From the NCBI GenBank assembly GCA_964540005.1, contig CAZILN010000121.1, positions 1-12,330 on the forward strand: a stretch of DNA of 12,330 bases. The letters are read 5' to 3'. The stretch comes from CAZILN01 sp964540005. GTDB taxonomy: Bacteria; Bacteroidota; Bacteroidia; Bacteroidales; SM23-62. Below the pieces are notes generated by a model, which saw nothing but the letters and a program-made list of their open reading frames with translations, was not told the origin of the DNA and did no database searches. Shown here piece after piece: positions 1 through 6,703 of this stretch. The position numbers and the translations under genes were made by a program. Every line of letters starts with the position of its first letter. Position 1 is the stretch's first letter.

Positions 1-52
1 CAGATTTCCTGTTAAAGCCCCTGTTCCGGCTTATAAAAGACAAGAGGCGTAA
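1..52 (+). other. Possible 3' end of an upstream gene (undecided)
   Basis: The left edge may hold the tail of a gene that starts outside the window. Frame 2 (positions 2-52) is open from the edge to a TAA at 50-52 and has coding-like codons (VKAPVPAYKRQEA at its end). Frame 3 is also open from the edge, to a TGA at 111-113, and the reverse strand has an open frame too, so the choice is not secure. No family is recognisable in so few residues. The remaining sequence up to 205 is AT-rich and looks regulatory. Confidence 0.2.
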
Positions 53-81
53 TTTAGATTTAAACATCTCATTTCCACTGA

Positions 82-145
82 TGTTAGTACTTTCCGAACG
101 TTTGTTAAATTGAATGTTACATTTGTGTTAGAAAATGTTACATTT
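82..145 (+). repeat. Phased TGTTA repeats with a 12-bp direct repeat
   Basis: The 12-mer AATGTTACATTT occurs at 113-124 and again at 134-145, exactly 21 bp apart (two helical turns). Its core TGTTA also occurs at 82, 103, 115, 126 and 136, with steps of 21, 12, 11 and 10 bp, so the copies fall roughly on one face of the helix. The second full copy covers the place where a -33 element would be expected for the -7 box at 162-169. This arrangement suits a regulator binding as direct-repeat dimers; the regulator is unknown. Confidence 0.45.
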
Positions 146-161
146 TTGTGATATTTTATTG

Positions 162-169
162 TAACTTTG
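162..169 (+). promoter_or_regulatory. Bacteroidetes-type -7 promoter element
   Basis: TAACTTTG at 162-169 matches the Bacteroidetes primary-sigma -7 consensus TAnnTTTG and lies 36 bp before the ATG at 206, which would give a leader of about 30 nt. No good TTTG -33 box is present at the usual 19-21 bp spacing (that position reads GTTACA, inside a direct repeat); a TTTG at 145-148 is too close. A weak -33 suggests activator dependence, which is an inference. A TATAAT at 171-176 is probably chance, because this phylum does not use the E. coli -10 box. Confidence 0.55.
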
Positions 170-205
170 CTATAATAGGATACGTTTAACTTGTTGTAAT
201 CAGTT

Positions 206-1015
206 ATGAAACAGTTCTCAAAATTTTTACTGATCGGCGTTCTTTGCATGTTGTTCTCACAGAAAGGGTTCTCGCAGGAATCAAAAGCCTATATCGATGA
301 TAATGTGAATTTTTTTCTGATGGAAGATGGCCGGATCAGGTTTACATATGACCTGGTAAAAGCAAGTTCACAGGAATTTTTCGAGGTCTTACTGGAATTT
401 GAAATAATAGAAACAGGGCAGTTACTTACACCCAAAACAGTGGAAGGAGATATCGGGGTAAATATCCAGGGAGGAAAAGGAAAGGAGATCTACTGGGATT
501 TCTGGGTTGATAATCCTGAGGGAATAGTAGCTGAAGGAGTAGACGATCCCACTTTTCAACCACGCCTGACAATCATTAATGTGGACAGGGTATATGCCGG
601 ACCAGGTTCAGCGGTAAAATCAGTATTTGTCCCAGGATTAGGGGATTTCGCCGTCAAGAATCACAAGGATATGATATTTAAACCCTACTTAAAACCAATT
701 CTGGCATACGGTTTGGTGGGTGTAGGTGTAATGCAGATGATCAATGCCAATAATACTTATGATGACTATCTTGCTTCGCATAATCCTGATGAATTCCAGT
801 CACTCTATGACAAGACCCTGACATCAGCGACAACATCCGCAGTAATGATAGGAGCCGGCGCTGCAATCTGGTTGTCAGATATCATCTGGGTAGCAATAGT
901 GGGAGGAAAGAATAAAAAAGAGAACCAATACAGATTTCAGGGAAAGATCGATCAGAAGATGTTAATGGGATACGATCAATTTGGACCAAATTTAAAATAT
1001 GTAATCAGATTTTAA
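206..1015 (+). CDS. Exported protein of unknown function with beta-rich N-domain and C-terminal membrane hairpin
   Basis: A 269-aa protein with no function I can name. Residues 1-24 form a signal peptide (hydrophobic core, then GFSQ before the mature E25); the Cys in the core is not in a lipobox, so it is probably not a lipoprotein. Residues 30-128 look beta-rich (FFLMEDGRIRFTYDL, GDIGVNIQGGKGKEIYWDFW) and resemble an Ig-like repeat seen in other secreted Bacteroidetes proteins, by eye only. From residue 139 a PGLGD motif (143-147) leads into two hydrophobic segments, about 159-178 and 209-233, separated by a polar Asn/Tyr/Asp-rich stretch; this PG-G plus two-helix layout recalls the DUF5683-type hairpin. 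The tail is basic and polar. It may sit in the inner membrane with its beta domain in the periplasm. The ATG at 206 has a -7 box 36 bp upstream. An 87-nt gap with a small hairpin separates it from the caspase gene. Confidence 0.85.
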   Translation: MKQFSKFLLIGVLCMLFSQKGFSQESKAYIDDNVNFFLMEDGRIRFTYDLVKASSQEFFEVLLEFEIIETGQLLTPKTVEGDIGVNIQGGKGKEIYWDFWVDNPEGIVAEGVDDPTFQPRLTIINVDRVYAGPGSAVKSVFVPGLGDFAVKNHKDMIFKPYLKPILAYGLVGVGVMQMINANNTYDDYLASHNPDEFQSLYDKTLTSATTSAVMIGAGAAIWLSDIIWVAIVGGKNKKENQYRFQGKIDQKMLMGYDQFGPNLKYVIRF

Positions 1016-1026
1016 AAGCAACTATC

Positions 1027-1045
1027 GGGACCGCATAATGGTCCC
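1027..1045 (+). terminator. Small GC hairpin between two genes, no T-tract
   Basis: GGGACC (1027-1032) pairs perfectly with GGTCCC (1040-1045) around a 7-nt loop, starting 12 nt after the stop codon at 1013-1015. The bases that follow (CACATTAAAC) contain no T-run, so it is at best a weak terminator; it could instead protect the 3' end of the upstream message or be a processing site within an operon. Confidence 0.3.
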
Positions 1046-1102
1046 CACATTAAACAGAAAGCTAAAAGATTATTGAAGTATAAACATGTAAATCCTAAAA
1101 CT

Positions 1103-2035
1103 ATGAAAGCAAAGGTATTTCTTTCGTTAATCGTTATTCTGAGTTTCCTTTGTTTCACTGCATTTCCTCAAACTACTACTGGACCTGCAAAGAAACTCAG
1201 TCTAACCAAGAAGACTCCTGCTACTCAGCAGGATCAACCCACCATGCGTGGGTCAGGCGATCCTACCAAAGGACTAGGTGTCAGGGAAGCAACCCCGGAC
1301 GCATTGACATTCGGAAATTATTATGCTCTCATAATTGGTATCGATAAGTACCAGGGTACATGGACCGAACTGGATAATGCGGTCCGTGATGCCAAAACCA
1401 TTGAGAACACCCTGAAGGAATCTTATTATTTTGACAACTTCCAGACCTTGTATAATGAAGAAGCCACAAGGGTGAACATATTAAAGGAGATGGAATGGCT
1501 GATGCAAAATGTGAAGGAAGAGGATAATGTACTGATCTATTATTCAGGCCATGGAGAATACAACAAAAACATGGATGAAGGATTCTGGGTACCATCTGAT
1601 GCCAGAGGTTCCTCCTCCTACGAACTGTTGTCCAACAACGACCTGCAATCAAACATGAAGGGTATCAAATCAAGGCACACCCTGCTTATCTCGGACGCCT
1701 GCTTCAGCGGGGATATTTTCAGGGGCGCTGCCATACAGAAGGCATTTGAGGATGCCCCCAGGTATTACAAGGAAGTCAATAACCTGCCATCAAGGAAAGC
1801 TATAACATCCGGAAATGTTGAACCAGTTATGGATGGGGGCAGTGACGGCCACTCGGTATTCGCCTACTGGTTGCTGAGAACCCTGAACGATAATCAGAAA
1901 CAATGGTTCGATGCCACGGAATTATACAATGCGATTGAGATTCCAGTGACGAATAACTCAGAACAGAGCCCGCAATTCCACCCGATAAAGAATTTAGGTG
2001 ATGCTGGTGGACAATTTATTTTCAGGAAGAAATAG
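1103..2035 (+). CDS. Secreted caspase-like cysteine protease (peptidase C14, metacaspase type)
   Basis: A 310-aa exported protease of the caspase/metacaspase fold, which cleaves after a chosen P1 residue through a His-Cys dyad. Residues 1-22 are a signal peptide (cleavage near TAFPQ). Residues 23-70 are a Thr/Lys/Pro-rich linker that may act as a prodomain. The catalytic domain starts with YYALIIGIDKY (73-83). His150 in YYSGHGEYN and Cys200 in SDACFSGD are the dyad; Asp198, two residues before the Cys, matches the metacaspase S1 acidic residue, so basic P1 specificity (Arg/Lys) is likely, by family knowledge. GHSVFAYWLLRTL (249-261) is the usual C-terminal small-subunit motif. I start at the ATG at 1103, not the TTG at 1073, because the ATG gives a clean signal peptide at the very N-terminus. 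It lies 22 nt before the propeller-phosphatase gene, so the two probably share a transcript. Substrate and the reason for export are unknown. Confidence 0.9.
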   Translation: MKAKVFLSLIVILSFLCFTAFPQTTTGPAKKLSLTKKTPATQQDQPTMRGSGDPTKGLGVREATPDALTFGNYYALIIGIDKYQGTWTELDNAVRDAKTIENTLKESYYFDNFQTLYNEEATRVNILKEMEWLMQNVKEEDNVLIYYSGHGEYNKNMDEGFWVPSDARGSSSYELLSNNDLQSNMKGIKSRHTLLISDACFSGDIFRGAAIQKAFEDAPRYYKEVNNLPSRKAITSGNVEPVMDGGSDGHSVFAYWLLRTLNDNQKQWFDATELYNAIEIPVTNNSEQSPQFHPIKNLGDAGGQFIFRKK

Positions 2036-2057
2036 AAAAATCAAGTAAACTGGTTTC

Positions 2058-5000
2058 ATGAAAAAATGCCTGATCTTAACGGGAGCTTTTTTAAGCTCCC
2101 TTTTTTATTTGTACCCTCAGCAAAACAACTTTCTTAATTACAATGTCAGGGAGGGTCTTCCCAACTCAACCATCCTGAAGATCCAGGAAGATGACCGCGG
2201 TTATCTCTGGCTGGGTACCAATGGTGCCGGGATATGCCAGTTTAACGGTCAGGATTTTAAAACCTTTACCCGCCAGGACGGTTTATCTGGAACCAAGGTA
2301 TGGGAGATATTTTCGGATAGCCGGGGCAGGTTATGGATTGGGACTGACAACGGTGTAACCGTTTACGATGGATACACATTCGATACGATTGTAGACAGAC
2401 TGGATCTGTCTGGTACCACAGTGTTTTCAATTACCGAGGACAGTAATAATAACATCTGGCTGGGGACACTGGGAAACGGGCTTTACAGGATCACAGAATA
2501 CAATAAGGATTCCGTCAGGTATGATCAGATAACCAGGGATGAAGGACTGTTATCATCAAATGTTTATGCTGTTCACCACGACAGGTTTAACCGGATCTGG
2601 GCAGGTACTGATAGAGGGATCAATGCTTACCCCTATGCTGAAGAAAATCCTGAAATTCAGAGTATCTCTGCATGGCTTCCGGCCAGGGATATAACTTCGA
2701 TAAAGGAGGATACTTTGGGTAACCTGTGGTTTGGCTCCCAATCAGGAGGGATTTTCCGCATGGAGATCAATGCAGACGGGAGCATGGGACAGATAACATC
2801 CTACAATACTGCAAACGGCTTGCGTGATAATGATGGCTGGTGCCTGAGTTTTGATAATGACGGCAAACTATGGATAGGATCAAGGGGTGCCGGGATCAGC
2901 ATTTTTGACGGGGAGCACTTTGAATATTTTGACGCCACAGTTGGATTACCTGGCAATACCATATTTGATATTTACCATGATAGTGAAGGGAATACCTGGT
3001 TCGGGATGCTGGATGACGGACTCGGGAAGTTTTTAGGCTATCATTTTTCTCATCTGGGAATAGAGGAAGGTTTACCGGATAATAATGTATATCCTATAGC
3101 TCAGGATAATGAGGGAGATTTATGGATCGGGACCATAAGCGGGGGCCTGTTGAAAATTTCCTTAAGCGGCAAAGAACCATTTTATCAATATTTTAATACA
3201 GATAACGGTCTGCTGGAAAATTATGTTACATCCATCTGTATAACACCTGATAACTCAGTCTGGATAGGCTACAATGAAAGCGGGATAACCAGGCTCAGGG
3301 GTAAAAATATGAAGCATTTTACCGAGGATAACGGGCTTTACAGCAACAATATATCATGTCTTATAAATGATTCGGAGGGACGGATCTGGTATGGGACTTC
3401 GGAGGGATTCAGTTTTATGCGCCAGGAAGATCCTCATTTTACGAGTATCTTTTGGGATGCAAGGGACCTGGACCCGGTAAAAAACAATGTTGAAAATGTT
3501 CGGACTATTATGCAGGATAGCCGCGGACTTCTGTGGATTGGCCTGGATGGAGGCTTATCAGTGATAGATTTAAAAGGGAGTGGCAGTTATAATTATGATG
3601 AGATGGAGGGACTTATGGATAAGCAGGTATCATCGCTTGTGGAGGATGACAGGGGGGACATTTGGATAGGGACCATGGATGGGGGATTATACAAATTCCA
3701 TTACCAGGAAAAGGACAGCATGCCCATAAGGAAAATAGCCGGAGATGAATTGCTTGCCTCAAATTTTATACTTTCCCTGATTTTATATGATGAGAACAAT
3801 TTGATAGTAGGATTGGATAAGGGGATGAACAGGCTGACACTTGATGATGAGGGTAATGTAACAAGGGTGACAAAATACGATGAGACCAATGGCTTCTTCG
3901 GGATCGAGAATAACCTGAATGCAATTCTTTTGGACAACAGCAATAATATATGGATGGGAACTGTAAATGGACTGACCCGGTATTCCCCTTACCTGGAAGA
4001 TGAGAAACTCTCCCCTCCAATTGTGCATCTCACCGATATTCTTTTGCGTGAGGAACCGGTTAATTGGGCGGACAGAGGGGTTAACAAACTCCCCTGGTTC
4101 AATATACCGGAAGATCTGGTCCTTCGCCATTCGGAGAATGTCGTAAGTTTTCAGTATGATGCCCTGGCATATGCTAACGCCACTCGCGTGAAATACCGTG
4201 TCATGTGCGAAGGACTTGATGAAGATTACGGTCCGGTTACTGAGGAAAGTACTATCGTCTACCGAGGATTAAGTCCCGGACATTATACATTAAAGGTATT
4301 GGCTGAGAACGGGAACGGGGTATGGAGCGATGAACCACTTGAGTATCCTTTTATTATCAAACCCCCTTTCTGGCAGACATGGTGGTTCATCAGCCTTATG
4401 GTGATACTGGTTGGTGTGATAATATTTGTCTACATAAAATATCGCGAAAGGCAGTTGATACAGGAGAAAAGAATACTGGAGCAGAAGGTAAAGGAACGCA
4501 CGGTTGAGATACAGAAGAAAAACGAGATACTCAGTGAACAGAATACTATTATTGAGAACAATAACAGGGAGATCAAGGCAAGTATCCGTGCAGCCAAGCG
4601 GATACAGGATGCCCTGCTGCCTTCGGAGATGACGCTGGGTAAGTACATGGATGACTATTTCATACTCTTCAAACCACGGGATATTGTGAGCGGGGACTTC
4701 TACTGGGTCAAGCAGACAGACCATAAACTTGTCGTGGTGGCAGCTGACTGCACCGGACATGGTGTCCCGGGTGCTTTCATGAGCCTGCTTGGCATGTCAT
4801 ATCTGGATGATATTGTTGAGAAAGAGGGCGTTACGGATGCCGGGGAGATACTGAACCACTTGAGACAGGATGTTATCGACGCACTTCATCAGTCCGACAC
4901 AAGCGAGACGAAGGAAGGTATGGATATGGCCTTATGTACTTTTGATCTTGACCAGAACCTGGTTCAGTATGCGGGTGCTAATAATTCCCTCTACCTGATC

Positions 5001-5315
5001 AGGGACAATGAGGTTCAGGAGTATAAAGCAGACCGGATGCCGGTGGCAATTTATACCGATATTAAAGATTTTCAGACCAACGAAATGGAAATCATAAAGG
5101 GTGACTGCATCTATATGTTCTCCGATGGTTTCCCTGATCAGTTCGGCGGACCCAGAAACAAGAAATACAAGTACAAACCTTTCAAGGAATTATTGCTGGA
5201 GATCCACAAAAGCCCCATGGAAGAACAGAAACAGATCCTTGATGATACCCTTGAGGCCTGGAGGGGAGAGAACGAACAGGTGGATGATATAGTTGTTATG
5301 GGGATCAAATACTGA
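2058..5315 (+). CDS. Two-component-regulator-propeller sensor with SpoIIE-type PP2C serine/threonine phosphatase
   Basis: A 1085-aa transmembrane sensor phosphatase. Residues 1-21 are a signal peptide. About 27-640 hold 14 Reg_prop blades, each ending in a W-x-G motif (WLG, WIG, WAG, WFG, WYG, WMG); blade 13 is degenerate (LIVG). Fourteen fits two seven-bladed propellers in the periplasm. A Y_Y_Y beta-sandwich domain follows (about 695-768), then one membrane span (777-797), a charged coiled coil (800-850), and the motif IQDALLPS. The C-terminal SpoIIE/PP2C domain keeps its metal-binding acids: Asp880 (SGDFYW), Asp897 (ADCTGHG), Asp1023 (FSDGF) and Asp1076-Asp1077 (VDDIVV), so it should be active. 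Such phosphatases usually act on STAS-domain anti-anti-sigma factors; none is encoded here. The signal sensed may be a polysaccharide or another periplasmic ligand, by analogy with hybrid two-component propeller proteins. The ATG is fixed by an in-frame stop at 2046-2048 and a good signal peptide. The first codons contain an intrinsic terminator. Confidence 0.95.
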   Translation: MKKCLILTGAFLSSLFYLYPQQNNFLNYNVREGLPNSTILKIQEDDRGYLWLGTNGAGICQFNGQDFKTFTRQDGLSGTKVWEIFSDSRGRLWIGTDNGVTVYDGYTFDTIVDRLDLSGTTVFSITEDSNNNIWLGTLGNGLYRITEYNKDSVRYDQITRDEGLLSSNVYAVHHDRFNRIWAGTDRGINAYPYAEENPEIQSISAWLPARDITSIKEDTLGNLWFGSQSGGIFRMEINADGSMGQITSYNTANGLRDNDGWCLSFDNDGKLWIGSRGAGISIFDGEHFEYFDATVGLPGNTIFDIYHDSEGNTWFGMLDDGLGKFLGYHFSHLGIEEGLPDNNVYPIAQDNEGDLWIGTISGGLLKISLSGKEPFYQYFNTDNGLLENYVTSICITPDNSVWIGYNESGITRLRGKNMKHFTEDNGLYSNNISCLINDSEGRIWYGTSEGFSFMRQEDPHFTSIFWDARDLDPVKNNVENVRTIMQDSRGLLWIGLDGGLSVIDLKGSGSYNYDEMEGLMDKQVSSLVEDDRGDIWIGTMDGGLYKFHYQEKDSMPIRKIAGDELLASNFILSLILYDENNLIVGLDKGMNRLTLDDEGNVTRVTKYDETNGFFGIENNLNAILLDNSNNIWMGTVNGLTRYSPYLEDEKLSPPIVHLTDILLREEPVNWADRGVNKLPWFNIPEDLVLRHSENVVSFQYDALAYANATRVKYRVMCEGLDEDYGPVTEESTIVYRGLSPGHYTLKVLAENGNGVWSDEPLEYPFIIKPPFWQTWWFISLMVILVGVIIFVYIKYRERQLIQEKRILEQKVKERTVEIQKKNEILSEQNTIIENNNREIKASIRAAKRIQDALLPSEMTLGKYMDDYFILFKPRDIVSGDFYWVKQTDHKLVVVAADCTGHGVPGAFMSLLGMSYLDDIVEKEGVTDAGEILNHLRQDVIDALHQSDTSETKEGMDMALCTFDLDQNLVQYAGANNSLYLIRDNEVQEYKADRMPVAIYTDIKDFQTNEMEIIKGDCIYMFSDGFPDQFGGPRNKKYKYKPFKELLLEIHKSPMEEQKQILDDTLEAWRGENEQVDDIVVMGIKY
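2081..2110 (+). terminator. Intrinsic terminator inside signal-peptide codons
   Basis: GGGAGCTT (2081-2088) pairs perfectly with AAGCTCCC (2093-2100) around a TTTT loop, followed at once by TTTTTTATTT (2101-2110): an 8-bp stem, 4-nt loop and T-tract, a textbook rho-independent terminator on the + strand. It starts 23 nt after the ATG at 2058 and 46 nt after the caspase stop. Its T-runs are read as Phe and Leu codons of the signal-peptide core of the downstream protein. It probably ends most caspase transcripts, unless a translating ribosome melts the stem; that coupling is an inference. Confidence 0.7.
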
Positions 5316-5325
5316 TCCGGGCAAG

Positions 5326-5349
5326 CCATCCGATGAATCGATCCGATGG
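5326..5349. terminator. Imperfect hairpin between convergent genes
   Basis: In the 35 nt between the phosphatase stop and the kinase stop, CCATC (5326-5330) pairs with GATGG (5345-5349), and GAT with ATC after one C/C mismatch, around a 6-nt loop. It also contains the direct repeat ATCCGATG (5328-5335 and 5341-5348). Its position suits a bidirectional terminator, but neither side has a T-tract, so the call is weak. Confidence 0.25.
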
Positions 5350-5350
5350 G

Positions 5351-6703
5351 TCAGAAAGTCAAAGTAAAGACAGTTTCCTTATCAGGTACGGAATGAGCCG
5401 ATATGGTTCCGTTATGAAGGCGCAGGATCTGTCTTGAAAGGCTGAGCCCGATACCAGAACCGCTTTGCTTGGTGGTAAAGAAAGGTATGAAGATTTTATC
5501 GAGGACCTCGGGCAATATACCATGGCCATTATCCGAGACCTGAACGGTTACACGTCCCCGTTTATTGTAATAGGCATTTAACTCTATACTTGGCTCTTTC
5601 CTGTTTTCCAGAGCATGCAGGGAGTTCCTGATAAGGTTGATGATCACCTGTTCGATCAATTGTTCATCGGCCGAAACCTCAATATTTTCCGGATCTATTT
5701 TTGTATGGTAGTTGATCTTGTTCTCCCCGATTTCTTCTTCCATTAAGAGGTAAATATTGTTAAACAGGTCCTTAACATGAAAGATCTTAAAGTTAGGTTT
5801 GGGTATCCTGGTTAGATTCCTGTAAGTGTTGACAAAGTGCAACAATCCTGTGCTCCGTTTGTTGATGGTCTGAAGTGCCTTCTGAATCTCCATGATGGTA
5901 TCGAGGTCGAGGTCTTCCTTGATATTACCCCCTTCAGTTATTCCCTTCAGCATAATATCCAGCGTGGATGAAAGGGATGCTATGGGCGTAATGGAATTCA
6001 TGATCTCATGGGTAAGGACCCTGATCAGTTTCTGCCACGCCTCAGTCTCCTGTTCTTCAAGCACACTCTGAATGTTATTGATGGTCGCCAGGATGATCAG
6101 TTTATCCTTTACCTTGAACTCAGTGGAATATATAGCCAGTTGAAGGATATCATCCTGGTCTTGAACTTTTACCAGGGTGTTTTCACCCGGGGATATATTC
6201 AGAAGGTTATTAACCAGCTCTTCACTCAATTGGGACAGGCCCTTGACGTTCTTTAGGCTGTGGATCTGGAACAATACCTTGGCTGCTTTATTGATCATTT
6301 CAACAGTACCGTCCTTCCGGTAGGCTATAATCGCCACATCGATGTTCTGGACAATACTCTGAAGGTAATGGAAGTGTTCCTCCTTTTCGGATCTGACCTT
6401 CTGAAAATCATTGATCACATCATTAAAGGCCCGGTTCAGTTCATCAAACGAGGATCCCATCCCTTCAATCTGGAAGGTGCGGGTGAATTCTGAAAACCGT
6501 ATGGATTCCAGGAAACTGGTCAGATCCCTGTTCGTCCGGTCAATATATCGTATCAGTGCGAATATCTCGAAAATGATTATGATGCCAACCAGTACAGGGG
6601 TCACATGAAAATCTGTACTCAGTGAATAGAAAAACAGGAATATTGAAGCTGCCAGCAACAATATCCTTACTATGATATTTATCCTGAAATTCTTATAGAT
6701 CAT
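5351..6703 (-). CDS. NtrY-like sensor histidine kinase with PAS domain
   Basis: A 450-aa inner-membrane histidine kinase, partner of the response regulator encoded just upstream on the same strand. Two N-terminal membrane helices (about 10-27 and 35-52) have almost no loop between them, so it probably senses a membrane or cytoplasmic signal and not a periplasmic ligand. A HAMP-like linker (53-110) leads into a PAS domain (112-210). The phosphorylated residue should be His232 in LTHEIMNSITPI, the H-box form found in this Bacteroidetes/NtrY group in place of HELRTPL. The ATPase domain shows the N-box (NLIRNSLHAL, Asn360), the G1 box (DNGHG, 391-395), the F-box (PFFTTK) and the G2 box (GSGIGL, 415-420), so all key residues are present. 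Its start codon (6701-6703) lies inside the end of the regulator gene, an 11-nt overlap that implies translational coupling. Confidence 0.93.
   Translation of the reverse strand: MIYKNFRINIIVRILLLAASIFLFFYSLSTDFHVTPVLVGIIIIFEIFALIRYIDRTNRDLTSFLESIRFSEFTRTFQIEGMGSSFDELNRAFNDVINDFQKVRSEKEEHFHYLQSIVQNIDVAIIAYRKDGTVEMINKAAKVLFQIHSLKNVKGLSQLSEELVNNLLNISPGENTLVKVQDQDDILQLAIYSTEFKVKDKLIILATINNIQSVLEEQETEAWQKLIRVLTHEIMNSITPIASLSSTLDIMLKGITEGGNIKEDLDLDTIMEIQKALQTINKRSTGLLHFVNTYRNLTRIPKPNFKIFHVKDLFNNIYLLMEEEIGENKINYHTKIDPENIEVSADEQLIEQVIINLIRNSLHALENRKEPSIELNAYYNKRGRVTVQVSDNGHGILPEVLDKIFIPFFTTKQSGSGIGLSLSRQILRLHNGTISAHSVPDKETVFTLTF

Noticed and set aside
171..176. TATAAT as an E. coli-like -10 box
   Set aside because: No matching -35, and Bacteroidetes primary sigma uses TAnnTTTG; the adjacent TAACTTTG is the better element.
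1073..1102. TTG at 1073 as the start of the caspase gene
   Set aside because: It would add ten polar residues before the signal peptide; the ATG at 1103 places the basic n-region and hydrophobic core at the very N-terminus.
4290..4760. Long reverse-strand open frame opposite the phosphatase gene
   Set aside because: Shadow of the + strand coding sequence with no domain and no promoter signal; the + strand frame has clear conserved motifs throughout.
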